Under the pieces are notes generated by a model, which was given only the letters and a program-made list of their open reading frames with translations, searched no databases and was not told the origin of the DNA. The position numbers and the translations under genes were made by a program. Positions 1 through 9,200 of a stretch of 64,000 bases of DNA are shown piece after piece. The stretch lies in contig CP036290.1 of assembly GCA_007750655.1 (NCBI GenBank), positions 248,001-312,000 of the forward strand. The letters are read 5' to 3'. Each line of letters starts with the position of its first letter. Position 1 is the stretch's first letter. The DNA is from Rohdeia mirabilis. GTDB taxonomy: Bacteria; Planctomycetota; UBA1135; GCA-002686595.

Positions 1-1089
1 GTGGCGTTCGGTGTCGATCTTCAGGAGGACGAAGTCGCGGGCCATCAGTTCCGCGACGACGGGGCGTTCCAGGAACTCCTGGAACTTGAAGCACCAGCCT
101 CACCAGGGCGCGCCGAGGTGCACGAGCACGCGCTTGTTCTCGCGTGTCGCCTGTTCGAGCGCCGTCCTCCACAGCACCTCCGCGTCCTTCACCGGCACGC
201 GATGCGCCTCGGCGAAGCGGCGCAGACCGGCACCGTCGAGGCCGGCGAGAGCCACGCTGCCGAGCACGTCACCGGCGGAGGTCAGCGCGACCAGATGCGC
301 GCCGTCGGTCGGAACGCCGAGCGCCTCGACGAGATCCGCGTGCTCGGCCCGCAGGACGTTCGCGTTCACGTACTCGTTGAACAGGAAGCGTCCGAGATCG
401 CGATCCCCCTTGGCGAGCGCGTCGAAGCCTCCGCGTGCTTCGGCGCCACCGACGATCGCGAGGATGCGTTGGTCCTTCCTGGTCGCCGTCGCGTGCGCCT
501 CCGCCAGTGCCGGGTGGATCGCCGTCGGATCGGGTTCGGCCAGGAGGTACTCGATCGCGCGTTCGAGCTCGCCGTTCGCGAGGTCGGCGAAGCGCAGGTT
601 CCCCGCTCGATCGATCAGGTAGTAGTCGGGGTAGGAGTCCACGGCGTACGCGGACTTGGTCGCGTTCGCCACGTCGATCGCGACCGGATAGCCGATCTCC
701 TGCTCACGGACGAAGTCCGCCATCTTCTCGCCGCCGTTCGTCGTGTGCACACCGATGAGGACCAGACCCTGGTCCGCGTAGCGCCCGCTGAAGTCCTTCA
801 GCTTCGGGACGCCCGCTCGACACGGGCCTCACCAGGTGCCCCAGAAATCGAGCACGACCACCTTGCCGCGCAGTTCGGTCAGATCGAGCGGCGCGGTGCC
901 GTCCTCCCCGCCCGCGTTGAGCCAGTTCTCGACCGCGAGGGCCGGAGCCGTCCGTCCTTCGAGCGCGTCCTTCGCGCTGCGGTCGCCTTCCCGTGAGAAG
1001 TCCGCGTCCGTTCCTTTCGACTGCGCCGTCGCTCCCGTGGCCGCGAGGGCCAGGAGCGCGAACGCCGGCATCCATGTTCGTGTTCGCAT
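1..1089 (-). CDS. Two-domain thioredoxin-like protein with two in-frame UGA codons (candidate double selenoprotein), 3' end beyond the window
   Basis: Probable exported thiol-disulfide oxidoreductase of the TlpA/thioredoxin class. The ATG at 1089 follows an AGGA-type ribosome site and opens a signal peptide (about residues 1-22, ending ATAQ). The frame is open to the window edge except for TGA at 831-829 (codon 87) and 102-100 (codon 330). Each TGA sits where the first Cys of CxxC is expected: DFWGTW-U-GPCRAGVP in a TlpA-like domain (about residues 50-190) and GAPW-U-GWCFKF in a second thioredoxin_7/DUF255-like domain starting near residue 305. The resolving Cys are C90 and C333. The stretch between them looks like a thioredoxin-type fold without CxxC. 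Domain homology continues directly after both TGA codons, so the gene should not be split into three. Sec insertion is inferred from position and hairpins. Two independent TGC-to-TGA errors or mutations are the alternative. Confidence 0.85.
67..84 (-). promoter_or_regulatory. Candidate bacterial SECIS hairpin after UGA codon 330
   Basis: The 18-bp perfect palindrome TTCCAGGAACTCCTGGAA (plus strand) folds on the transcript as a 7-bp stem UUCCAGG/CCUGGAA with loop AGUU, or as an 8-bp stem with a 2-nt loop. The stem begins 15 nt and the loop 22 nt after the UGA at 102-100. It encodes FQEFLE, so it is compatible with the reading frame. The spacing falls in the window expected for bacterial SECIS elements. 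Confidence 0.6.
787..802 (-). promoter_or_regulatory. Candidate bacterial SECIS hairpin after UGA codon 87
   Basis: On the minus strand the sequence GCTGAA-GGAC-TTCAGC forms a perfect 6-bp stem with a 4-nt loop that begins with G. The stem starts 26 nt and the loop 32 nt after the UGA at 831-829. A CCC/GGG pair can extend the stem below a small bulge. Position, small loop and a G among the first two loop bases match the general bacterial SECIS model as I remember it. A second weaker hairpin (GCCCG/CGGGC) lies directly after the UGA and is probably too close. Confidence 0.6.
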
Positions 1090-1194
1090 CGGTTCGTTCC
1101 TCGTGCGACGCGTCGCTCGCTGCGAGCGGGATGCTCGACGGCGCGCGTCGCGGCCAGCGTAGCCCGTCGACCGCTCCGCGTGGGGCGGCGGGAG

Positions 1195-1770
1195 TCAGCG
1201 CGACCCACTGGCGCCGGCCGCGGCGTCGAACGCTCGCTCGATCTCGGCCAGCGCCTCGTGCGGCGTCGCGGCGACCACGACCGCGCCGCTCAGTCCCTCG
1301 CGCACGAAGCCCTCCTGGACGGCGTGCTCGAGCGTCGCCAGGAGCGGGCTCCAGTAGCCGCGCGTGTCGACCAGCACGATCGGCTTCGCGTGGATGCCCA
1401 GCTGTTTGAAGCACAGCATCTCCGCCACTTCGTCCAGGGTTCCGAGTCCGCCGGGCAGCGCCACGATCGCGTCGCACTTCATGTCGAGACCGGCCTTGCG
1501 CGCGCGCATGTCGGCGACGACCTCCATGTCGAGCGTCGCTTCGCACTGCACGCCCATGTGGACGAAGCGGTCGAGGATGACGCCGCGCACCTCGCCGCCC
1601 GCCGCGCGCGCCGCACTCGACACCGCGCCCATCAGGCCGTTCCGGCCGCCGCCCCAGGTCAGCGTCCAACCGCGCTCGGCGATGCCGCGTCCGAGCGCGC
1701 GGGCGGCCTCGAGGTACTCGGCGTGGACTCCGTCCGCGGAGGCCGCGAACACCGTGATGTGGTGCGTCAT
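1195..1770 (-). CDS. LOG-family (TIGR00730) Rossmann-fold protein, putative nucleoside-monophosphate phosphoribohydrolase
   Basis: 191 aa. The family cleaves the N-glycosidic bond of nucleoside 5'-monophosphates (cytokinin-activating LOG type) and was formerly called lysine-decarboxylase-like. The signature PGGLGTLDEVAEML is present near residue 110, and GGGRNGLMGAV near residue 40 forms the nucleotide-binding loop. The ATG at 1770 gives MTHHITVFAAS, the usual N-terminus of the family. Longer upstream extension in the same frame is arginine- and proline-rich and not conserved in character. It is transcribed towards the thioredoxin-like gene, about 105 bp away. The true substrate is unknown. 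Confidence 0.85.
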   Translation of the reverse strand: MTHHITVFAASADGVHAEYLEAARALGRGIAERGWTLTWGGGRNGLMGAVSSAARAAGGEVRGVILDRFVHMGVQCEATLDMEVVADMRARKAGLDMKCDAIVALPGGLGTLDEVAEMLCFKQLGIHAKPIVLVDTRGYWSPLLATLEHAVQEGFVREGLSGAVVVAATPHEALAEIERAFDAAAGASGSR

Positions 1771-1978
1771 GGCCGCGATCGTGGTGATCGCCGCAGCGCT
1801 GCGCCAGCCCGCGGTCGGAGGGACCCAGCGAGCGGAGCTGCTGTTGCGCCAACCCGAGGAGCCACCCACGAAGATGCGGCGAGGAGCCCCCCCCGGAACT
1901 CCCCGCCGCACGGGTGTTCGGCCTGCCGGTCGCGGTGCGTCCGGGTGCCGTTCTCCTCGGCTCATGGGCCCTGGCGGC

Positions 1979-2839
1979 TCAGGCGACCAGGTCCCACATG
2001 ACCAATTCTCCGCCGTCCACGCCTTCGATCTCGAGGGCGGCGCCGGCATCCACGGCGGCGCCGTCGCCACCGCTCAGCTCCTGGCCATTGATCCGCACGG
2101 TGCCGCGCGCCACGTGGATCCAGGCCGAGCGGCCCTCGGCCAGCTGGAAGTCGGTGCGCTCGCCATTCGTGAATTCACCGGCGAACAGGCGCACGTCCTG
2201 GCCGATCGTCAGCGATCCGTCGACGCCGTCGGGCGACACCACCAGGCGCAGCTGGCCGCGGCGTTCGCTCGCGTCGAACTTCTTCTGCTCGTAGCGCGGC
2301 GTGTACCCGTTCTCGGCCGGGAAGACCCACATCTGCAGAAGGTGCAGCTCGTCGTCGCCGGCGTTGAACTCGCTGTGCGTGACGCCGGTGCCGGCCGACA
2401 TCAGTTGGACCTCGCCGTGGCGCATCTGCGAACCGTTGCCCATCGAGTCCTTGTGCTCGAGCACGCCGTCCAGGACGTACGTGACGATCTCCATGTCCTC
2501 GTGCCCGTGGGTGCCGAAGCCCTGGCGCGGCTGGACGCGGTCCTGGTTGATGACGCGCAGCGGGCCGAAGTGCGTCCACCTAGGGTCGCGGTAGCTCGCG
2601 AACGAGAAGGTGTGGTTCGCGTCGAGCCAGCCGTGGTTCGCGTGACCGCGTTCGTGGGCGCGGCGGATGGTGAGGACGTCGGGAGTGGCAGGGCGCGTCG
2701 TCATGGTCGGGTCGGAGGAAAGGTCGCTCGGGTCGTCGGTGGCAGGTCCGGTGCAGCTCGAGAGAGCGGCCGCGGGCAGCGCGAGGCTGGCGACGGCCGC
2801 TCGGCAGAAGGTGCGGCGGGAGGTGGTGGCAGGATTCAT
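1979..2839 (-). CDS. Pirin-family cupin protein with Tat/lipoprotein signal
   Basis: 286 aa. Pirins are two-domain cupins that bind one metal ion; some oxidise quercetin, others act as redox-sensing cofactors. The N-terminal cupin contains THGHEDMEIVTYVLDGVLEH, with the His-His-Glu-His-type metal ligands, and a second cupin follows to the C-terminus. The start at 2839 gives a signal with SRRTFCR (twin-arginine type) and LSSC (lipobox) near residue 28, implying export as a lipoprotein. An internal Met at 2704 would give a conventional cytosolic pirin. Most pirins I know are cytosolic, so the start choice matters. No operon partner is apparent. Confidence 0.85.
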   Translation of the reverse strand: MNPATTSRRTFCRAAVASLALPAAALSSCTGPATDDPSDLSSDPTMTTRPATPDVLTIRRAHERGHANHGWLDANHTFSFASYRDPRWTHFGPLRVINQDRVQPRQGFGTHGHEDMEIVTYVLDGVLEHKDSMGNGSQMRHGEVQLMSAGTGVTHSEFNAGDDELHLLQMWVFPAENGYTPRYEQKKFDASERRGQLRLVVSPDGVDGSLTIGQDVRLFAGEFTNGERTDFQLAEGRSAWIHVARGTVRINGQELSGGDGAAVDAGAALEIEGVDGGELVMWDLVA

Positions 2840-2944
2840 GGGTCGGCGGCGGCCGGGATCGACCGTTGAGGGCCCTGGTTCGGGCGGACGCCGGGTAGTG
2901 ATGCCCGACGTCGGTGACGCACGAAGGATGGGAGCTGTATTTAG

Positions 2945-3592
2945 TTGTTGCAACAAGTAAAGGGGTGGGGCGGGCACAAACGTTTCTGGGAGCGCCATTT
3001 GGGGCGGGAGGGCCGGGGCCGCGGCCAACGGAGCGCCCGAGGAGCGCTCCGAGGCGTCGATGGCCGGGCCGGCGCAGCCCGGGGTGGGGAGGGAGAACGG
3101 CCACCTGCACTCGGCCGGTGGAAGCGGAAGCAGTTCGACGACGCCTTGCGCACGGTCGGGCACCTCGAGAATCAGCTCTACTACGAGCGCCATCCCGACC
3201 TCCAGCGGATGCACGCGCTCTGCCACGTGCAGGTGCGTCAACCCGTCGAGGCGCGTCGCATCCTGACCGCGCTGACCGAGTCCGAGGCCGGCGCGCGCGA
3301 CTTCGAGGCCTGGCGACTGACGGCGGACGTCGCGGTGTTGCTCGAGGACTCGCGCCTCCTGCGGATCGCCGCCGACCGCATGGTCCAGGCCGCACCGACG
3401 CGCAGTGAAGGCTTCCTCACGCAGGCGGTGAGCCGCCCTAGCGAAGGGGACGTGGCCGGCGCGCTGAAGAGCGTGCGACTCGCCGTCGAGCGCGCCGCCG
3501 AGGGTGATTCGACACCCGCGCGATTGGAGGAACTGCTGCTGCAGGAACTCCAACTGGAACAGCTGGGGCGCACTGGAGCCGGCTCGCGCTAG
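2945..3592 (+). CDS. Hypothetical TPR-like helical protein, 5' end uncertain (possibly a gene remnant)
   Basis: Only the part from about 3110 onward (WKRKQFDDALRTVGHLENQL) looks like real protein: amphipathic helices in pairs (residues HPDLQRMHALCHV, DFEAWRLTADVAV, GDVAGALKSVRLAVE) that resemble TPR or HAT repeats. Upstream the same frame is glycine/arginine-rich low-complexity sequence beginning at a TTG (2945) in an AT-richer spot, with no convincing start codon. It may be the 3' portion of a TPR gene that has lost its beginning. It ends 4 bp past the stop of the convergent cyclase gene. No specific function can be assigned. Confidence 0.4.
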   Translation: MLQQVKGWGGHKRFWERHLGREGRGRGQRSARGALRGVDGRAGAARGGEGERPPALGRWKRKQFDDALRTVGHLENQLYYERHPDLQRMHALCHVQVRQPVEARRILTALTESEAGARDFEAWRLTADVAVLLEDSRLLRIAADRMVQAAPTRSEGFLTQAVSRPSEGDVAGALKSVRLAVERAAEGDSTPARLEELLLQELQLEQLGRTGAGSR

Positions 3593-4494
3593 CCGACTTC
3601 GAACTCGATCCAGACCGCGTCGTCGGAACCTGGGTTCGCGCCCGGATAGAGCCGTCCCTTTCCGAGCAGCACCGTTTCGCGCCGCGAGAGGTGCACCGGC
3701 CGACCGTTGTCGGGAACCAGGTAGGTGCCGTTCGTGCTCGTGTCCTCGATCAGGAAGTCGGGGCGGCGGTAGAACACGCGGGCGTGCAGGCGCGATGCTT
3801 CGTGGTGCGCGATCGGGATGTCGCACTCGAGGGAGCGTCCGATCTTCACGGCGCCCTCGCCGGCCAGTTCGAGCATCCGGCCGAGGTGGGCGAGGCGGAT
3901 CGTGCGCGTGCGAACCGAGGAGGGGCGCTCGGCGGTGACCATCATCGTCATGCCGGTCTCGACCTCCGCGGAACCGTGGCCGAGCACCGAGTACAGCTCG
4001 AGCGGCTCGCGCTTGCCCTTGACCGACACGTGCGGAACGGGGCGCGCCAGCTCTTGGAGTTCGGCGGGGATCTGCTCCCACAGCGGGCGCGAGATCAAGA
4101 TCTCGTTCGCGCGGGCGATCGACGCGATGCGTGCGACGGTGTTGACCGCGTCGCCGAAGATGTCGCCGTCGACCTCGATCACGTCGCCGACGTGGACGCC
4201 CACTCGGATGTCGACCGGCTCGTCGTAGATGCGCTCGAGCATACCCAGCCCGGCCTTGGCCGCACCGACACCTTCGAAGCACGCCAGGAGTCCGTCGCCC
4301 ATGGTCTTGACGACCCGCCCACCAGCCAGGCGCACCGCGAGCGACATCAGTTCCAGACCACTCGCCACCATGGCGCGCGCGCGCTTGTCGCCGAGGCGCT
4401 CGTACAGCGCCGTGCTGCTCACGATGTCCGCCACCAGCAGTGAGCACGGACGGCTCGGGTGGCTCGGGTCGGGGCTGGATTCGGGGTTCTCCAT
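3589..4494 (-). CDS. Class III adenylate/guanylate cyclase domain fused to FHA domain
   Basis: 301 aa, apparently soluble. Residues about 15-170 form a class III nucleotide cyclase catalytic domain: the metal-binding Asp lies in VADIVSSTALYE and the second in KTMGDGLLACF, while DAVNTVARIAS carries the Asn/Arg transition-state pair. Residues about 215-300 are an FHA phosphothreonine-binding domain (KIGRSLECDIPIAHHEASRLHARV, with STNGTYL). Such fusions couple cyclic nucleotide output to Ser/Thr phosphorylation, which is plausible here because several Ser/Thr kinases lie in the same window. The ATG at 4494 gives a short tail before the cyclase core. Whether it makes cAMP or cGMP cannot be read securely. 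Confidence 0.88.
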   Translation of the reverse strand: MENPESSPDPSHPSRPCSLLVADIVSSTALYERLGDKRARAMVASGLELMSLAVRLAGGRVVKTMGDGLLACFEGVGAAKAGLGMLERIYDEPVDIRVGVHVGDVIEVDGDIFGDAVNTVARIASIARANEILISRPLWEQIPAELQELARPVPHVSVKGKREPLELYSVLGHGSAEVETGMTMMVTAERPSSVRTRTIRLAHLGRMLELAGEGAVKIGRSLECDIPIAHHEASRLHARVFYRRPDFLIEDTSTNGTYLVPDNGRPVHLSRRETVLLGKGRLYPGANPGSDDAVWIEFEVG

Positions 4495-4572
4495 CGCTCG
4501 GCGCGGACGATAGCAAAGGGGGCAGCGGGCGGGTGGTCGGGAGTCCTGGGTGGGCGGCCGGCGACGTGCGAG

Positions 4573-5229
4573 TCACTCCACCACGGCGAAGCGATCGTCG
4601 GTGCACTCGACCACGATCGGCTCGTGGGCCCTGCGGTAGCGGTGGTCGCAGGTCGCGGCGTTGACGGACAGTCGGCCGTCGCTCGTCCGTGTCCCGCGAC
4701 TCTCGTGGACGTGTCCGAAGACGTGCAGCTTGGGCGCGATCCGAGGCAGGGCGGCGGTGAGGGCCGCGCAGCCGATGTCGACGCCGTTGTGGATGCGATC
4801 CATCGACCCTCTGGGCGGCACGTGGGTCACGAGCACGTCGACTCGGCCCTCGACCGCGTCCCAGACATCTGCCATCGCCGCGCCGGCCGGGCGACCGAAG
4901 GCCCAGCCACCGAACTCGGGCTGCCACGGACTGCCCCACAGGCGCAGGCCGTCGAACTCGAGCGGTCCGTCCTCGAGGTAGTCGGCGAAGTGCACGAGCG
5001 CGCGCGCCTCGTCCGGCCGCTCTTGGAAGAGTCGATCGTGGTTGCCCGCGACGAGCACCTTCCGAGGGTGCGGCAGGGCCTCGAGCCAGTCGGCGAACTC
5101 CTCGACCTCGCCGCGCGTGCCGTTCATCGTGAAGTCGCCGGCGTGCACCAACACGTCGCCGTCCGGCACCGTCAACGAGCGGTGGTGGTTGTGGGTGTCG
5201 CTCAGACACACGAATCGCTGGGACGCCAT
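4573..5229 (-). CDS. Calcineurin-like metallophosphoesterase
   Basis: 218 aa, a complete small metallophosphoesterase. The dinuclear metal-site motifs occur in order: LSDTHNHH (D-x-H), VHAGDF (GD), AGNHDRLF (GNHD), VLVTHVPPRG (H) and FGHVHESRG (GHxH). No signal peptide is present, so it should be cytosolic. It resembles the MPPED1/YfcE-like group acting on phosphodiesters or nucleotides; the substrate is not readable. The ATG at 5229 gives MASQRFVCLSDTH directly before the first motif. It lies downstream of the nitroreductase gene on the same strand with a palindromic repeat between them. Confidence 0.88.
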   Translation of the reverse strand: MASQRFVCLSDTHNHHRSLTVPDGDVLVHAGDFTMNGTRGEVEEFADWLEALPHPRKVLVAGNHDRLFQERPDEARALVHFADYLEDGPLEFDGLRLWGSPWQPEFGGWAFGRPAGAAMADVWDAVEGRVDVLVTHVPPRGSMDRIHNGVDIGCAALTAALPRIAPKLHVFGHVHESRGTRTSDGRLSVNAATCDHRYRRAHEPIVVECTDDRFAVVE

Positions 5230-5245
5230 GCCGCGATCCTAGCGC

Positions 5246-5273
5246 CATACGGTGCCACACACCGGTCGAAGAC
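5246..5273. repeat. Half-copy of a dispersed palindromic repeat
   Basis: CATACGGTGCCACACACC and the bases after it, through 5273, match the left arm and start of the spacer of the palindrome at 12408-12462 with a few substitutions. The matching right arm is absent here. A full copy of the family lies 70 bp further on. Confidence 0.5.
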
Positions 5274-5342
5274 TCCCCGCGGCAAAGCACCTCACAAGAA
5301 TCCAGCGCCTCCTAGCTCCTTCGGCGACGCTCGTTCTTCGTT

Positions 5343-5389
5343 CGGTGCCGCACGCCGGTCGGAGAATCTCCGACCGGTGTGCATCACCG
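5343..5389. repeat. Palindromic repeat element between nitroreductase and phosphoesterase genes
   Basis: The central stem CCGGTCGGAGA (5355-5365) and TCTCCGACCGG (5367-5377) is perfect with a 1-nt centre. Outer arms CGGTGCCGCAC and GTGCATCACCG pair imperfectly. The arms share the GGTGYCGCACRCCGG core with 12269-12317 and 12408-12462. It lies just 3' of the nitroreductase stop, so it may also act as a terminator. Confidence 0.6.
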
Positions 5390-5397
5390 TTCGAAGA

Positions 5398-6006
5398 TCA
5401 GCTCGGGAAGCGGTCGGTCACCATGACCTCGTCGAGCGACAGCTGCCCCGGCTTCGGCCAACTGTCCTGGGTCTTCTTCCCGACGGCGATCATCGGGCCC
5501 ATGCAGTGGTCCGCGGGCAGGTTGATCAGCTTCGCGACGGCCTCGTGATCGAAGCCGATCATCGGGCACGAGTCGTAGCCCATGCCGCGCGCCGCCAGCA
5601 TGATCGTCTGCATCGCCATGCCGATCGAGCGCTGAGCCTCGTCGCGCTGCAGCTGCGGCTTGCCTTCGTGGAACGGGCCCATCCAGTTGACCAGCAGATC
5701 GGCGACGGGCTCCGGCGCGTTGCGCCAGTAGCGCTGCGGCTCCTTCTTCCAGGCGTCCACGTCGGCCGTCATCACGATCAGGAGCGATGCATCGGTAATC
5801 TGGGCCTGGTCGTTGCCGACGGCGCGGATCTCCTGGCGCAGCTTCGGGTCGCGCACGACGACGAAGCGCCAGTGCTGGATGTTGAACGACGTGGGCGACT
5901 GCATCGCGGTCTGGATCAGCTTCTCGACCTCGGCGTCCGTCATGCGGTGCTCGGGGTCGTAGTGCTTGATGGCGCGGCGGGAGGAAATGGCTTCGAAGAG
6001 GTCCAT
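5398..6006 (-). CDS. Nitroreductase-family FMN oxidoreductase
   Basis: 202 aa. FMN-dependent NAD(P)H oxidoreductase of the NfsB/FRase-like group. The N-terminal FMN-binding signature SSRRAIKHYDP (residues 8-18) is followed by SPTSFNIQHWRFVVVRD and, towards the C-terminus, AARGMGYDSCPMIGFD and GPMIAVGKK. Length is normal for the family (about 200 aa). The ATG at 6006 starts MDLFEAISSRR. Nothing around it indicates a pathway. It is divergent from the kinase gene that starts at 6236. Confidence 0.9.
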   Translation of the reverse strand: MDLFEAISSRRAIKHYDPEHRMTDAEVEKLIQTAMQSPTSFNIQHWRFVVVRDPKLRQEIRAVGNDQAQITDASLLIVMTADVDAWKKEPQRYWRNAPEPVADLLVNWMGPFHEGKPQLQRDEAQRSIGMAMQTIMLAARGMGYDSCPMIGFDHEAVAKLINLPADHCMGPMIAVGKKTQDSWPKPGQLSLDEVMVTDRFPS

Positions 6007-6235
6007 GGGGCGGAGTGAGGTCGTGGGTCTGCTGGTTCGAGCGGAGGGGGGACGGACCTTGGCACCTCGGCCGCGGGACTTCGAGGGTGCGACCTCGGAA
6101 TCGCCGCCGGTCACGCTGAGTGGCACCGGTTCACAGCGGTGGCTCCACGTTGGCGAGCGACCGTGGGTCGGCTCGGCTCGGGACGCCCGCCGTCCGCTAG
6201 GGTGGTGTCCTCCGACTCCACGGAGGCACCCCCCC

Positions 6236-9200
6236 ATGCTCGACGACGAAGCCCCCGACGCCGCTCCCTCCGAGGCCGCTCCGAGTCACGCCGCGCCGGG
6301 CGAGGGCGCCGGCCACGTCATCGACCGCTACACCCTGGTCGAGCAGGTCGGCGAAGGCGGCATGGGCACGGTCTGGCTCGCCGAACAGTCGGAGCCGGTC
6401 AAACGCCGCGTCGCGCTCAAGATCATCAAACTCGGCATGGACACGCGCGAGGTGGTCGTGCGCTTCGAGGCCGAGCGGCAGGCGTTGGCGTTGATGGACC
6501 ACCCGTGCATCGCGAAAGTGCTGGACGGCGGCGCGACGGCGACGGGGCGGCCGTACTTCGTGATGGAGCTCGTCGACGGCGTGCCGATCACGCAGTTCTG
6601 CGACGAGCACCGCCTCGATCTGCGCGCGCGACTCCTTCTGTTCGCCAAGGTCTGCGAGGCGATCCAGCACGCGCACCAGAAGGGCATCATCCACCGGGAC
6701 ATCAAGCCGTCGAACGTGCTCGTGTCGACGGGGGACGACGGCCCGACGCCCAAGGTCATCGACTTCGGCATCGCCAAGGCCACCAGCGCCGAGTTGACCG
6801 AAGCGACGCTCGCCACCGAGCTCGGCCAGATCGTCGGCACGCCGGAATACATGGCGCCCGAGCAGGCCGGTGGCGGCGGGCTCGACATCGACACGCGCGC
6901 GGACGTGTACTCGCTCGGCGTGCTGCTGTACGAGCTGCTCACCGGCACCAAGACGTTCGACGTGCGCGAGGCGCTGCAGTCCGGCTACGACGAACTCCTG
7001 CGCCAGATCCGCGAGGTGGACCCGGCCCTGCCGTCGACGCGCGTCTCGAGCCTGGGCGACACGGCGACGACGATCGCAGGCACGCGGCTAGTCGATGCGG
7101 CGACCCTCAGCCAGCACCTGCGCGGCGAGCTCGACTGGGTCGTCATGCGCGCGATCGAGAAGGACCGCGAACGGCGCTACGAGACCGCCAGCGCGCTGGC
7201 CGACGACATCGAGCGCTACCTGGCGAACGAGCCGGTCGAAGCCGCGCCACCGAGTGCCATGTACCGCTGGCGCAAGTTCGTGCAGCGGCGCAGGAAGACC
7301 GTCGCGGCGCTGGCGGCCATCGCGTTCCTGCTCGTGACCGGAGTCGTCGGCACGAGCCTCGGCCTGGTGTGGGCGCTCGACGAACGCGATCGCGCGGACG
7401 AGGCGGCGGAGCGCGCGACCCGTTCGGCCGAAGCCGCCGCGACGGCCGAGCGCGTCGCGCGCGAGAACGAACAGCGCGCGATCGCCGAAGCCGAGCGCGC
7501 GGAAGCGGCCGCCGCGGAAGAAGTGCGCGCTCGGAAGCGCGCGGAGACGGTGACCACGTTCGTCACCGAGACCCTGCGCCGCAGCAGTGCGCTCGACGGT
7601 GGGCACGAGGACATGACCGTGCTCGAAGCGATGGACATCGCGGTCGCCGAGATCGACGAAGGGCGTTTCTCTGACGATCCCGAGACCGAGGCCCAGCTGC
7701 TCGGCACGGTCGCGGAGATCCTCGATCGCAACGGGCGCGCGCAGGACGCGTTGCCGCTGCTCGTGCGTGCGCGCGACCTCCGCCGCACGTTGGCGGTCGG
7801 CGACGACAGGGCCCTGGTCCTCGCCCAGGCGAGCCTGGGAGCGATGCTGCGCGATCTGGGGCGCCTCACCGAAGCGGCACCGCTGCTCGAGGAGGCCGTC
7901 GAGATCGATCGCCGGCTCGATGATGAGCACGGTCTCGCGCGGCCCGTCGTGCTGAACCACTTGGCGGCTCTGCGCTCGGCGCAGGGCAGGCGCACCGAGG
8001 CGATCGACATCTACCGCGAGCTGCTCGCGCGGCTCGAGGCCGAGGACAGCGAGCGCCAGGAGCGGTTCCAGATCGCGATCCTCCGTCACAACCTCGGCAT
8101 CGCTCTGGTGGAGGAGGGCCTGGCGGGCGAGGCGGAACCCATGCTCGCACGGGCGCTCGACGAGCTACGTCTCTTCGAGGAGGGCGACGATCCTCGCGTC
8201 GCCTTGTTCATGGAGTCGCTCGCGTCCGCGCGGGCTGCGATCGGGAACACGGATTCGGCCCTGGATCTGTACGACGCGTCGCTCGCGATGTATCGGGCGA
8301 TCTACTCGGGTCCGCATCCGGCGACCGCCCAGTGCCTGACGAACTTCGGTTCCAAGCTCCTGGAGTTGGGGGCGACCGCCGAGTCGGAGCCGTACTTTCG
8401 CGAGGCGCTCGAGATGTACCGGGCCGTGTATCCGAGCGGTCACCGGGACACCGCGCGCGCCCACAACTTCGTCGCCTCGGCACTCGCTCGGCAGCGACGC
8501 TACGACGAGGTCGGTCCAGAGCTCGAGGCGTGTGTCGCGATCTACCGCCGCGTTCTCGAGGAGCCGGAACAGGCGATGGCGCGGGCGCTCACGTTCCTCG
8601 CGAGCCAGCGCGACGTGACGGGGCGCTTCGACAAGGCGTACGAGCTCTACGCCGAGGCCGTCGAGCTGTACCGCGTCCTCGAACCGGAGCTCGCGCCCGG
8701 TGATGGGCGGGAGGTGGCCGATGCGTTCGGGAACGCGGCGGTGCTGGCCTGGCGTACGGGCCGTCTGGATCGGTCGGTGCCGCTCTTCGAGGAGCTGCTG
8801 GCGCGGCACCGTGCGACGCTCGAGCCCGACGATCCGCGCCTGCTGATGGCGGCGATGAACCTGGGCGTGAACCTGCGCGACGCGGGGCGCGCGGCCGAGG
8901 CCGTTCCACTGCTCGAGGAGGCCTGGCCGCTCGACGACGATCCCCAGATGTCGGGGGTGGTCGAGCAGGCGCTGCTCGTGACCTACGGGTTGGCGGGCGA
9001 GGTCGAGCGGGCGACGTCGCTCGCGCACGCGCGGGTGAGGGCGGCGCGCGAGGTCTACGCGCCGGGGAGCGGCGCCCTGTTGATCGTGCTCGGTGACTCC
9101 GCGGCCGCGCTGCTGCGGGTCGGGGAAGCCGCCGACGCCGAGGCGATGCTGGTCGAGATGGTGGAGGCCATCGATGCCGCGGGCCTGGCCTCCTGGGGTG

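Noticed and set aside
812..830. GCCCG/CGGGC hairpin directly after the first UGA as SECIS
   Set aside because: Its loop lies about 6 nt from the UGA, closer than bacterial SECIS elements normally are. The hairpin at 787-802 fits better.
829..831. UGA read as Trp (alternative genetic code) in the first gene
   Set aside because: TGA is a normal stop for many genes here (for example the McrB-like gene and kinase 2), and the position is a Cys in the family, not a Trp.
1979..5290. One 1103-residue minus-strand gene
   Set aside because: Only the 1979-2839 part is protein-like (pirin). The rest is the wrong-frame shadow of the cyclase and phosphoesterase genes in high-GC DNA.
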